Positions 1 through 9,798 of a DNA stretch of 64,000 nt are shown here, piece by piece. The first letter of the stretch is position 1, and the number at the start of each line of letters is the position of its first letter. Source of the stretch: Dactylorhiza incarnata (taxonomy: Eukaryota > Streptophyta > Magnoliopsida > Asparagales > Orchidaceae). The notes beneath the pieces are model-generated. The model made no database searches. It saw only the letters and a list, made by a program, of their open reading frames with translations, and had not been told where the DNA came from. The stretch is taken from the NCBI GenBank assembly GCA_033032865.1, contig JAWHQI010000040.1, positions 8,911,001-8,975,000 of the forward strand. The letters run 5' to 3'. The translations under genes and the position numbers were made by a program.

Positions 1-476
1 GGCTTCGCCCGCAACCAAGCGGGCTTCGCCCGCAACCAAGCGGGCTTCGCCCGCTTGGCATGCAAGGCGGGCTTCGCCCGCCCCCTCAGCGTCGGCGGGC
101 TTCGCCCGCCCCTCGGCGGCCTCACCCGCTTTTTTGATTAAAACAACTTTAAAAAAAACCTAAAAACAAAAGTTTAAAAAAAAGTTAAAAATGCAAAAAA
201 CTTTAAAAAAAACTTAAACCCGTGCTCGATGCTCTTCGCTGCGACAGTACAATTGCAGCGACGACACGTTTGCCCAAAGTCACCCATTCTCGGGCGCTCG
301 GTCAATTCGCCCGCCCCCTCGGCGTCGGCGGTCCTCGCCCGCCACTCGCCGGTCTTCGCTACGCCCGTTCTCGATGCGGCGCTGCGGCCTTCGGCCGCAG
401 TCAGGCGGGCTTCGCCCGCCCCCTCGGAGGGCTTCGCCCGCCCCTCGGCGGGCTTCGCCCGCCCCATGAACCCTAA
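1..476. repeat. GC-rich hairpin island 1
   Basis: Two GC-rich blocks (1-130 and about 229-470) are separated by an AT-rich stretch. They consist of closely repeated palindromes of the type GCGGGCTTCGCCCGC, plus GCGGCCTTCGGCCGC. Each can fold into a short stem with a TTC or GAA turn. The same words recur at 2595-3310, 3379-3683, 4711-4885, 6139-6235 and 14670-14850, so this is a dispersed family. ORFs here are only readings of the repeat. The family is not one I recognise. Confidence 0.7.
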
Positions 477-690
477 ACTATACATAATTAGAATGAAAAA
501 ATAATTACACAACTCAAACATCTGAGACAACTCCTAATATCTCTTTATGTATAGTTTTTAAATAATGAGAATTAAAAAATTTAAGTTAAACAAAACAGAA
601 ATTAAAAAATTATAACAAAACAGAAGTTAACAAAAACAGAAATTAAAACATAAAAAAAGAAATAAAAAAATGAAATTAAAACTTCATCCC
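477..690. other. AT-rich spacer, no gene seen
   Basis: Oligo-A and AAATTAAA-type sequence linking two GC-rich repeat blocks. I see no coding, RNA or repeat signature beyond low complexity. Confidence 0.6.
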
Positions 691-1215
691 GCTGCCGCAG
701 CGTCATTTCCCGCCGCCGCAGCCGCCGCAGCCGCCGCAGCCGCCTGATGCCTGACCGGACCCCACCTGGACGTTCGCAGGCCCCCGGCGAACTCGCCGCC
801 GGTTGTTTGGCGGCGAGCGGGCAGGGCCACCGCCGGCGGTGGCCCTGCCCGTGAGCTCTAGAAATGAAGCTCACGGGCAGGGCCACCGCCGGCGGTGGCC
901 CTGCCCGCTTGCCGCCGGCCAACCACCGGCGAGTTCGCCGGTGGCCGACGAACCCGCAGGTGGGCGCCGGTCAGGCCGGCGGCGGCTCCGGCGGCGGCGG
1001 CGTGGGGATTGGTAAATGGCGCGGGTGGAGACGGGAGGGGCACGGGAATTGGGAGAGAGAAGCTTTGTAATTTTTTTTAGAATTGGCTATTTGCAGGCCC
1101 GTTTTTAGGAGAAATCGTTATAGGCAGCCCTCCCAACCTGCATCGGACGGCCAGAATTTGTTCAAGCTTTGATCGAACGGCTGATATTCGATCCATGGTG
1201 TTAGCAAGAATGCTA
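691..1215. mobile_element. GC-rich fold-back element, copy 1
   Basis: A long inverted repeat is centred near 862. Nested in it are two perfect 32 bp palindromes (819-850 and 875-906; arms GGGCAGGGCCACCGCC and its complement) joined by GTGAGCT and AGCTCAC arms. Looser pairing continues outward to about 700 and 1010. The flank 1085-1210 (GGCTATTTGCAGGCCC, then a CCATGGATCGAAT-like end) matches, in reverse complement, the sequence left of the GC core at 14236-14340, and more weakly 5650-5720. The copies therefore share both a fold-back core and a tail, which suggests one non-autonomous family. A (CCGCCGCAG)n run lies at 705-745. No TSD was identified. Confidence 0.6.
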
Positions 1216-1224
1216 TACTTCCTT

Positions 1225-1338
1225 TATATTATAGATATATATATATATATGCATACGTATATATGAATAAGATATATATATATGTATGTATATGTACATG
1301 TATGTATGTATATATCTATATATATATATATATCAGAA
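1225..1338. repeat. TA/TATG-rich microsatellite
   Basis: Runs of TATATA and TATG with few interruptions. It directly adjoins the fold-back element on its right. Confidence 0.8.
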
Positions 1339-1745
1339 TTACATATATAACCTCAAGTTTTTTTAAGCCTAAAAAAGCTTGAGCTGGTTCTCCCACAATA
1401 CATGTCGGAATTAAGCAAATTATATATGCAAGAACGAGATCTACAACTTTCATGTTGAACATTTTTTCAAAATTTGCATGGTTTGGCCAGAATCTTGCCC
1501 GAAAATTTGCTGGCTCGAAATAAATATAATAATAATAAATTTCAAAATTCGAGCCAGCAATTTTCGGGCCAAATTCCGGCCAAACCATACAAATTTTGGA
1601 AAAATGTTCAACATGAAAGTTGTAGATCTCGTTCTTACATACAAAATGCATATATTATTTACCCAATTCCGACATGTATTGTGGGAGAACCAGCTCAAGT
1701 TTTTTTAGGATTAAAAAATCTTGAGCTTATATATTCCAAACCCTA
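1339..1745. mobile_element. Fold-back MITE, copy 1
   Basis: Two arms of roughly 185 bp (about 1339-1525 and 1555-1745) are inverted complements; for example ACTTTCATGTTGAACATTTT on the left and AAAATGTTCAACATGAAAGT on the right. A short AT-rich loop separates them. A second copy lies at 6268-6655. Both are embedded in (TA)n DNA and both end in TTCCAAACCC next to TATATA. This fits a miniature inverted-repeat element that inserts at TA. Because of the microsatellite flanks I cannot prove a TA duplication. It encodes nothing. Confidence 0.7.
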
Positions 1746-1900
1746 TATATATGTATGTATATATATATGTATGTGTATATATATATATGTATGTATATAT
1801 ATATGTGTATATATATATCTATGTCTGTATATATATCTGTGTAGATATATATATATATATCTATGTATATATATATATCTATGTAGATATCTATATTAAT
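1746..1900. repeat. TATATG/TATCTATG microsatellite
   Basis: An imperfect array of TATATATG and TATCTATG words. ORFs here are low-complexity artefacts rich in Tyr, Ile, Cys and Val. Confidence 0.85.
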
Positions 1901-2159
1901 AAGGCTGGTTCGCTCCTAAGGAATGTCAACAATGTCAGTCACAGTAAATGACGGTTTTGCCCTCCATAGGAACGAAAAATTTAGTGCGGCTGCGGCTTGG
2001 TCAGGCCGGATCCCGGTGGGCGTGCGCGATCAAGCGGGGGCAGGGCGGGTGCATGCGGGCTGACCGGCTGCGCGCTCAAGCGGAGGTCGGGTGCGGTGCA
2101 GCGAGGCGGGGTCGGGCGCACTCAGGGGCGGGGCGGACAGGCGGGGCTACCTGTTGTTC
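1901..2159. other. GC-rich unassigned stretch
   Basis: A G-rich segment with repeated GGCGGG and CGGGC words leads into the hairpin cluster. Short ORFs in several frames have no recognisable motif. I do not call a gene. Confidence 0.4.
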
Positions 2160-2410
2160 GAATACACAGCGGGTTTCCGCTATATCAACAGCGGAAACCC
2201 GCTGTTATTGGCGATGTGGGACTAAAGATCCCACATCGCCATTAAGCGGGCGGGGCCCGCCTGTGGGCCCCGCCTGCAATTTTTTGAAAATAAAAAAAAA
2301 ACCAAAATTGTTTATTAATATTAATAACTATATTTTATTAAAGAATTCAAAAACAACAAACAAAATGGCGGATGAACAGTCGCGTCACTGTTCATCCGCC
2401 ATTTTGTTTT
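2160..2410. repeat. Cluster of four hairpins
   Basis: Four inverted repeats follow one another. (1) 2166-2181 pairs with 2190-2205, a perfect 16 bp stem with an 8 nt loop. (2) 2210-2221 pairs with 2229-2240, a perfect 12 bp stem. (3) 2247-2278 is a GCGGGCGGGGCCC stem with one mismatch. (4) 2358-2380 pairs with 2387-2409, a perfect 23 bp stem with the loop CGCGTC. The fourth is separated from the rest by AT-rich DNA. No protein or known RNA family is recognised. Confidence 0.8.
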
Positions 2411-2594
2411 CTTATAATTAAAATCTTAATTTCTTTAATTTTATTTTAAAGTTTTTTTTAAAAGTTATAACAATTAATAATAATAATTATTATTATTTAT
2501 AGTTAAAAATTCTTATTAAATGTAGTCCCATGACCACATTTTGAAATGTTTTTTTTAAACTTTTTTTTTAAAGGTTTTTTTAATAAAAAAAATT
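2411..2594. other. AT-rich spacer, no gene seen
   Basis: Oligo-T and TTAATAATAATT sequence. A related T-rich spacer (TGTTTTTTTAA words) recurs at 3311-3378, so it may belong to the adjacent hairpin-island repeat. Confidence 0.5.
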
Positions 2595-3310
2595 GTGAGT
2601 GAATACCGGGGAGGGGCGGGCGAAGACCGGCGAGGGGCGGGCGAATACCGGGGAGGGGCGGGCGAATACCGGCGAGGGGCGGGCGAATACCGGCGAGGGG
2701 CGGGCGAATACCGGCGAGGGGCGGGCGAATACTGGCGAGGGGCGGGCGAAGCCCGCCGACGCCGAGGCGGCGAGCGAAGCCCGCCTTGATTGCCAAGGTG
2801 GCGAAGCCCGCTTGGTTGCGAGTGAAGCCCGCTTGGTTGCGGGCGAAGCCCGCATTGATGCGGCCGAAGGCCGCCCGAGAGCATCTTCGTAAGCCCGCAA
2901 CCAAGCGGGCTTGATGCGGCCGAAGGCCGCCCGTGAGCATCTGCGCACGGGTGTCCAAGCGGGCGAAGCCCACTTGGTTGCGGGCGAAGCCCGCATTGAT
3001 GCGGCCGACCGACGCCGAGGCGGCGAGCGAAGCCCGCCTTGAATGCCAAGCGGGCGAAGCCCGCTTGGTTGCGGGCGAAGCCCGCATTGATGCGGCCGGC
3101 CGACGCCGAGGCGGCGAGCGAAGCCCGCCTTGAATGCCAAGCGGGCGAAGCCCGCTTGGTTGCGGGCGAAGCCTGCATTGATGCGGCCGAAGGCCGCCCG
3201 AGAGCATCTTCGCACGGGCGTATCAAGCGGGCGAAGCCCGCATTGATGCGGCCGAAGGCCGCCCGAGAGCATTGAGCACGGGCGTAGCCCATGCGAGGGG
3301 CGGGCTACAT
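2595..3310. repeat. GC-rich hairpin island 2 with 21 bp minisatellite
   Basis: Positions 2595-2750 are about seven copies of a 21 bp unit, GCGAATACCGGCGAGGGGCGG. Then come many GGGCGAAGCCCGC and GCGGCCGAAGGCCGC palindromes within larger repeated segments of roughly 90-110 bp ending in CCCGAGAGCATCTTCGCACGGGCG. All three frames on both strands stay open for long stretches because the repeat lacks stops, so the ORFs are not evidence of genes. Confidence 0.75.
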
Positions 3311-3378
3311 GTTGAAATGTTTTTTTAAATGTTTTTTTTTAAGTTTTTTTCTAAATGTTTTTTTAATAAAAAAAAATT

Positions 3379-3683
3379 GTGGGCGAATACCGGCGAGGGG
3401 CGGGCGAAGACCGGCGAGGGGCGGGCGAATACCGGCGAGGGGTGGGCGAATACCGGCGAGGGGCGAGCAAAGCCCGCCGACGCCGAGGCGGCGAGCGAAG
3501 CCCGCCTCCAATGCCAAGCGGGCGAAGCCCGCATTGATGCGGCCGAAGGCCGCCCGAGAGCATCTTCGCACGGGCGTGCCAAGCGGGCGAAGCCCGCTTG
3601 GTTGCGGGCGAAGCCCGCATTGATGCGGCCGAAGGCCGCCCGAGAGCATCGAGCACGGGCGTAGCCCGTGCGAAGATGCTCGT
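3379..3683. repeat. GC-rich hairpin island 3
   Basis: A shorter copy of the preceding island: 21 bp units first (3379-3465), then GGGCGAAGCCCGC palindromes. It ends in GTAGCCCGTGCGAAGATGCTCG directly against (TA)n. The T-rich spacer at 3311-3378 separates it from island 2. Confidence 0.75.
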
Positions 3684-3800
3684 ATATATATATGTAGATA
3701 TATATATATGTAGATATATATATATGTAGATATATATATATATATATATATATGTAGATATATATATATATCTCTATGTATATATATATACACACACAGA
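3684..3800. repeat. TA/TAGATA microsatellite
   Basis: TATATATATGTAGA units. Hairpin islands 3, 4 and 6 all end against such a tract. Confidence 0.85.
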
Positions 3801-4429
3801 GAGACTGTCATGCACGGGGCTCCGCCCCTACTACTAAGCGCAACAGTACCTGATCGGCGACGACGGACTTCACTCTTCCTCGGCGGAACATATACATATG
3901 AGTACTCAAAATGACCGCACAAAAATTTTAATTAATATTTTATAATTAATTTTTTTTCAAAAACATATATACTTTAACAAAAAAATATTTTAAAGTAGGT
4001 CTAGGTCTAATGATAACCTACCAAAGTACGTGTAGGAGGTCTACTAAAAAGATTTTGGATTTTATGAATTTTCATCGTTATTTTTATTATAGGGATATAG
4101 TGTAATTACACATATAGCCATTATATTTTATGAATTTCCATTTTTTCATAATATATGTTAAGTCATTGGAGTAAAAGAATGAGACTATATTTGACAATTT
4201 TGAATCTTGCACCAAATGCAAGTTCTTGTATATAGTAGTTAAAAATATATATAAATACTACTTATATAGAAATATGGATGACTTTTAAATTCCATGCATT
4301 TAAAAGCCATCAAACAAATCATGTCCGTTCGATATGAAGATTTAATCATAATTTCAGACTGCGAATATCAATTCAACAAAAATCCTTTTTCTCCTCTCTC
4401 ACTAAAATCCCGAGCCCTCTAAAATCAAG

Positions 4430-4430
<1 letters not shown>
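3801..4430. other. AT-rich region, no gene seen
   Basis: No coding signature. Positions 4325-4400 (CCGTTCGATATGAAGATTT, later ACTGCGAATATCAATTC) loosely resemble the tail of the GC-rich fold-back family, so a decayed copy may end here before the GA tract. Confidence 0.45.
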
Positions 4431-4511
<81 letters not shown>

Positions 4512-4610
4512 AAGAAAGGAGAGAGGGGGAGAGAGTTTGGCGGAGAGGGAGAGAGAGATTGGGAGAGTAAGAGAGGGAGAGAGAGTAAGAGAGGGAGAGA
4601 GAAAAATAAA
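4431..4610. repeat. GA microsatellite
   Basis: A nearly pure (GA)n run followed by interrupted GAGAGGGAGAGAG units. Confidence 0.95.
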
Positions 4611-4710
4611 TATTTTAAGTATATTCGTATATTTGTTTACAAAATAAATGTTGTAATATTGATGTATATTTTAGTATGGTTATTTCGAGTACTCATATGT
4701 ATATGTTGTG

Positions 4711-4885
4711 GGTGCAGTCCGCGGACGCATCGAGCACGAGCGAAGCCCGTGCGGAGGCGGGCGAATTCCGCCTGGATGCAGCCGAAGGCCGCCCGACAGC
4801 ATCGCGCCGGGGGCGGGCGAAGCCCGCCGTCACGGGCCGGGTACTGCCACGCTTGGCCGTAGGGGCGGAGACCCGTGTCAGGCAC
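4711..4885. repeat. GC-rich hairpin island 4
   Basis: Contains GGGCGAAGCCCGC, GCCGAAGGCCGC and GGCGGGCGAATTCCGCC palindromes. It ends ACCCGTGTCAGGCACTCG against (TA)n, like islands 3 and 6. Confidence 0.7.
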
Positions 4886-4914
4886 TCGTATATATATATA
4901 TATATATATATGGA

Positions 4915-5600
4915 TTAATGTATATACGCGCAGCGCGGAGTTCCCTATATCCGCGCGTTCGACGAACGCGGGCTCCGTTCGACGAACACGGGGCTCCGTT
5001 CGATGAACACGACTCCGAACCACGATCGACGAATAATATTCGATCGACCAACGCGGGCTAAAGATCGAAGCGTATTCGCCGTTCGTCGATCGTGTTCGTC
5101 GAATGTGGCCATTCGTCGATCGACGAACGGCGAATGGACACATTCGACGATCGACGAACGTGGAATGGCTTCGATCGACGAACGACAGGCTAACGACGGG
5201 CTCTGTTCGACGAACACGGGCTTGCTTCGATCGACGAACGACGAGTTAACGGCCGGCTCCGTTCGACGAACGACGAATGGCCACGATCTACGATAGATGA
5301 ACATGGAATGGCTTCGATCGACGAACAACGGGCTAACGGCGGGCTCCGTTCGACGAACACGGGCCGGCTTCGATCGACGAATGGCGGACTAACGACGGGC
5401 TCCGTTAGACGAACACGGGCTGACTTCGATCGACGGACGACGGGCTAACGGCAGCCTCCGTTCGACGAACACGGGCGTTGCGGATATAAACATATATCTT
5501 TAGTCGAATGGAGCCACGTGTTCGTCGAACGGAGTCCACGTTCGACGAATGCGCGGATATAGTGAAAATCCGTGCTGCGCGAATTTCCAGCATACCCATA
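4915..5600. mobile_element. Inverted-end element with CGACGAAC array
   Basis: The left end (about 4922-4995: ACGCGCAGCGCGGAGTTCCC, then CTATATCCGCGCGTTCGACGAAC) is repeated in inverted form at about 5518-5590 (CGTGTTCGTCGAACGGAG, then GCGCGGATATAG and TGCTGCGCGAA). Between these ~70 bp ends lies a degenerate array of about 50 bp units made of TTCGATCGACGAACG, GGGCTAACGGCGGGCTCC and GTTCGACGAACACGGGC. TATATA flanks both sides. A lone end-like sequence (TGTACGCGCAGCGTGGAG) occurs at 7479. ORFs across it are repeat readings. The family is not one I recognise. Confidence 0.6.
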
Positions 5601-5639
5601 TATATATATACTATTAAAAAGAAATATGAATGGCAAGCT

Positions 5640-5975
5640 AATTGAGACACCAGAGAAATCTACACCGTTGGATCTTATCAAAATGGTCTGCGAATAAACA
5701 AATAGCTTGAATCATCCTCCCTCCCTTCCAGGAAAAACCCGTGAAACCCTCCATGCGTTCTTACCGCTGCCCTTTTGGGCTACCGCCGGCGTGAGCCCAC
5801 CGGCAAGTTCACTAGACTCCGGCGAACCTGCCGGGGTTGTCCGGCGGGGCTCCGGCAGGGCCACCACTTGCGGTGGCCCTGCCGGAGCAACGCCGGACTA
5901 CCCCCGGCAGGTTCGCCGGTGTCTGACGAACCTGGAGGGGGGTAACGGTGGGCAGGCGGCGGTAGGAGGACGTAG
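5640..5975. mobile_element. GC-rich fold-back element, copy 2
   Basis: The core palindrome pairs 5850-5865 (CTCCGGCAGGGCCACC) with 5872-5887 around a 6 nt loop. Outer arms (CCGGCGAACCTGCCGG on the left, CCGGCAGGTTCGCCGG on the right) extend the fold. The AATCATCCTCCCTC-type sequence left of the core matches 14332-14345 and places it in the same family as 691-1215 and 14221-14535. Confidence 0.6.
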
Positions 5976-6138
5976 GGTTTTTTTGTTTAAATTAATATTA
6001 TTATATATATATAATAATTCGTATATAATTATTAATATATATAATACAGATACATATATTATTATATATATTATTAATATATAATTTTATATAGATTATG
6101 AATATATATATTTTACAATTTAAAAAAAAAAGAATAAC

Positions 6139-6235
6139 AGGGTCGGGCGAAGGCCGCCGGGGTCGGGCGAAGGCCGCCAGCGGCGGGCGAAGTCCGCCGA
6201 TTGCACTCACATAGGGTCGGAGGCCCGTGCCTGTC
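6139..6235. repeat. GC-rich hairpin island 5
   Basis: Short block of GGGTCGGGCGAAGGCCGCC units ending AGGCCCGTGCCTGTCACTCG against a TG/TA microsatellite. An inverted, shorter version of the end occurs at 6665-6700 (ACACGAGTGACAGGGCACGGG). Confidence 0.6.
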
Positions 6236-6267
6236 ACTCGCGTGTGTGTGTATGTGTCTATATATAT

Positions 6268-6655
6268 ATAACAGCTTGAGTTGTTACTCCCACAATACAT
6301 ATTTGAATTAAGCAAATAATATATGCATTTTATATGCAACAACGAGATCTACAACTTTCATGTTGAACATTTTTCCAAAATTTGCATGATTTGGCTGGAA
6401 TTTGGCCCGAAAGATTGTTGGCTCGAAATGAATAGTATAATAATACATTTCAAAATTCGAGCCAACAACTTTTCAGTCTAAATTCCGGCAAAATCATGCA
6501 AATTTTGGAAAAATGTTCAACATGAAAGTTGTAGATCTCATTCTTGCATACAAAATGCATATATTATTTGCCTAATTCTGACATGTATTGTAGGAGAACC
6601 AACTCAAGCTTTTTAGGCTTAAAAAAGCTTGAGCTTATATATTCCAAACCCATAT
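6268..6655. mobile_element. Fold-back MITE, copy 2
   Basis: Same architecture and largely the same sequence as 1339-1745. The arms carry AACGAGATCTACAACTTTCA on the left and its complement on the right, and the end TTCCAAACCC adjoins (TA)n. The left arm is shorter at its outer end than in copy 1. Confidence 0.7.
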
Positions 6656-6689
6656 ATATATATACACACGAGTGACAGGGCACGGGGGC

Positions 6690-7015
6690 CACCCGTGCGG
6701 GCGGTGACATTCTGCGGGGGTGGCGATATTCGGCAGGGACAACAACATTCATAGGGGGCGACATTCTGAGGGGTCGGCGATATTCGGCGGGGACAACGAC
6801 ATTCATAGGGGGCGACATTCTGCGGGGGCGGCGATATTCGGCGGGGACGACGATATTCGGCAGGGACGACATTCTGCGGGGCAGCGATATTCGGCGAGGA
6901 CGACGATATTCAGTGGGGACGACGACATTCATCGGGGGCGACATTCGGCAGGGGCGACGACATTCTGCGGGGGCGACATTTGGCAGGGGCGGCGTCTTTC
7001 AGCGGCGGCGATCTA
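6690..7015. repeat. GC-rich minisatellite
   Basis: An imperfect array of 12-13 bp words (GGGGGCGACATTC, GGCGATATTCGGC, GGGGACGACGACATTC), organised in higher-order units of about 60 bp. Open frames on both strands are repeat readings. Confidence 0.8.
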
Positions 7016-7706
7016 TATTTATATGCGTATATATAAAACTTAATTCAATTTTGTTCAACAAAAATCATATAGTGTGTTGATTGTTATCTTTGTTTAACAT
7101 AGTGGAAACCTGAGTTCAAATCTCACCATTGATAATTTTTGCGAGATTAAAAAAACGGGGCATATGACTCTCATTTTTCAATAAATTTAGAGGTAAAATT
7201 ATAATTTCATGTTGTATGGTACTCTACACCTTCATAGTTTAGGTCACCCTCTAGTAGGTTTAGGAGACCTATGAAAAAGTGGAGAGAGAGGGAGTGATTT
7301 GATCCGACGGCTGATGAAATATGATGCCAAATTCGACGGCCGTAATCATTTCAACGACTTTAAAATTCATGGATTTGATATTTCTTTTTATATGGTAAAG
7401 ATATTTATGTGTATATATATATATATATAAATATATGTGTGTGTGTGTATATATATATACACACGGTGCACTGGATGTACGCGCAGCGTGGAGAAGTTGT
7501 TGTAGGCGCTATTTTTATTTATAACTGATTTACATATATCTTATATATACTGATATATCTTTTATATAGTACAAATTCAGGTAAAAAATAATTCAGCACT
7601 CAGAGAAAACATCAGGTAAAAATAGGATGAGACAAGCAGGTAAAAATAATACGCCAGTACAAATTCATAAGGCAGATGAGACAAGCAGGTAAAAATAATC
7701 AACATT
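7016..7706. other. Intergenic, no gene seen
   Basis: AT-rich DNA with a TA/TG microsatellite at 7416-7462 and a short direct repeat, GATGAGACAAGCAGGTAAAA, at about 7626 and 7674. Nothing coding is visible. Confidence 0.6.
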
Positions 7707-9247
7707 TGATGCGCAAATCTCGCACACCGCTATAGGCGGTAGCTAGACTGCGGCACGAAACGACAGTGTACCGATCATTCAAGTAATATAAAATGTGGGA
7801 GTGAATCTCCAAATATCGATCTCTAAGGAACACAGTAAGGTGGAGTTAACGATTGAGGAAGGACTTGAGATCGAAGTCCTTTAGGTCGGATGGATGCAAA
7901 GGGGTTGATTTGGTTTGCGGAAATAAAAGAAAATAACTAAACTACTCCTATGCAATGCCGCTATGCAATGCTTTGCCGGGTGGGATGGAAAACTACGTAG
8001 GCCTTGAACGCATTACTTCGCAAGGGAGGATGGACGAGTAGGCAAGCGGAGTGAGGGTCGCAAGCACCTCGTCGACAAGCACGCCACTAGCAATTGCTAG
8101 TGCGGCGAACGAACACGATGGCGGAATGGAAAATGGATGGGGGCGCACCTCATACACACATATGAACAAGATAGTTTCAACAAAATGAAATAAGCATTAC
8201 ATAACATGGTTCATAGTGTACATCATCAAAAGATAGAGGAATATAGCTTATACAACCATCAACATAAAGAAGGAGAAAGTAAGGAATCGACCCAATCTGA
8301 AGCCTTGTCGAAGATTCACGGTTGGAATCGCTGGGTTGTCAATCCGCGCCCAAGCTCGGTCCTCAACTGCGTCCGGGGTAGAGAAGGCTGTAACTACCTT
8401 CTAATGGCCCGTATTCTTCGTGTCACGATCCGGCCGCACGACCTAGCTTCCTTCCCCTTGGATATTGGTGGATGTAGGGCTAAATCCCTCTCCTTAGGGC
8501 TTGAGGATGATGAAGGAGGCCAAAAAGGGGTGGAATCCCTGCAGAAAGGGAGAAAACGGCGGAGCTGTACGGTCTGTTCGCTATCCCCGATTAGGTTGAA
8601 AACTATAGCTTTTATAGAAAACAGTCAGAAGTTTGGTCACGCACAGGCGAACGCACGACCGTGCATTGCCCGTGCGTTATTTAATGAATAAACTGACGTG
8701 AGAAAGAAGCAGCAGCGCCCGTGCGTTTCCTTCGCGCACGGGCGAATCCGCCCGTGCGTAAGAACGCACGAACAAATTCAGATTGGCGATAAACAAGGTA
8801 AAACAGGTCGATCGTGCGATGCCTTCGCGCATGGGCAATTGCCCGTGCGTAAAGACGCACAATCAATGGCAGAACATCATTTTCTACCCAGATGAAGACG
8901 CACGACCGCAGCCGTTCGTGCGTCAATAAAACGCACGACCGTGCGTTATGCACAATCGTGATTTCTGGGCAAAAAGGGGATGCTTCAACCACCTGTGAGC
9001 ACATCAACCCAGCTGGGAATACACCTCCAGCACCAGCATAAAAATAAAATTAAAACGATGGGGAGCACCGTGTGCTTACCCCCAGCAATGTAGTGTGCAA
9101 TTGCACACTACAATGGGCCTAAACAAGCACTTCAAGCACAAGCATGAACAAGGTGAATATAAACAAATACAAGCAAAAACTGATGTACAAATGCAGGAAA
9201 AATAGCCCGGATGAGTCCGAAAATCAGTATATAAATTGGACTCATCA
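7707..9247 (-). mobile_element. Solo LTR of a gypsy-type element
   Basis: In reverse complement this matches, segment by segment, the LTRs at 51139-52691 and 54328-55795. It starts TGATGAGTCC and ends GCGAGATTTGCGCATCA. Internal landmarks are the GGTAAGCACA segment, GTGCGT palindromes, and the AAGTCCTTCCTCAA and CTGCCTATAGCGG segments. Length is 1541 bp. Flanking bases ACATT (7702-7706) and GCATT (9248-9252) differ at one position and fit a 5 bp target duplication. No primer-binding site or internal domain adjoins either end, so it is most simply a solo LTR left by LTR-LTR recombination. A TATA box lies at 8616-8610 on the minus strand. Confidence 0.8.
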
Positions 9248-9251
9248 GCAT

Positions 9252-9688
9252 TTTAGACAACAACATTTTAGACAAGCACGACGACTAATCTCAGCACTCG
9301 AGAAAACATCCTTCATCGCCTCTTTGTTCTCCATTTCTTTCGATATATGGAGGAAATGATAGAGCGAGGTTGCAGCGAGGGCATGTGGTAGAGTAGTGAC
9401 ATTTCTCGCCAAAGATTTAATCCTGCATAAATTTAAAAATAAAATTAATTTTCTATTTTTAATTAGTAGGCAAGAAATGTAAAATTCGGCACTTGCCTTT
9501 TTAGGACATGTGGTAGAGTAGTGACATTTCTCACCGCAAGCACCACATGTTCTTTTTCTGAAATGTTTTTGAGAGATCTCAATACTTGAACGCATTCGGG
9601 TTGCTATTTTTGGCCTTCCTTTCGTTCGCACTTGTATCAGATCTCTAATTGTAGTAATATTCATTGTAACTGATTCTTCTTCCATCAA
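9252..9688 (-). pseudogene. FAR1-like C-terminal zinc-knuckle fragment
   Basis: Minus-strand frame from about 9688 contains KGRPKIATRMRSSIE and then CGACGEKCHYSTTCPKK, the GRPK plus CX2CX4HX4-5C arrangement seen at the C terminus of FAR1-related and Mutator-type proteins. The knuckle-coding segment is partly duplicated at about 9385-9415. It probably belongs to the pseudogene at 9799-11730 as its last exon or a frameshifted end. The solo LTR at 7707-9247 truncates the downstream side. Confidence 0.6.
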
Positions 9689-9798
9689 ATTGTTAGTGGT
9701 AGTTTCATCTGTTAAACTGAGCTCATCTATTTTTACTGCTGATTAAATTGTGCACTTCTATAAATGACTTCTCTGATATTGATGCCTTCTCAACCAAT

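Noticed and set aside
2595..3300. Several overlapping ORFs of 200-245 codons on the minus strand and others on the plus strand
   Set aside because: They exist in all frames because the GC-rich repeat has few stop words; the composition (Arg, Ala, Pro, Gly) mirrors the repeat.
8206..8691. 161-codon plus-strand ORF in the solo LTR
   Set aside because: It runs antisense across LTR promoter sequence shared with other LTRs where the frame is not kept.
9205..9247. Hammerhead-ribozyme-like word GATGAGTCCGAAA in the solo LTR
   Set aside because: The GATGA and CGAAA boxes are adjacent without a stem II, and no flanking stem I/III with a cleavage triplet is evident. It is explained better by the terminal LTR hairpin.
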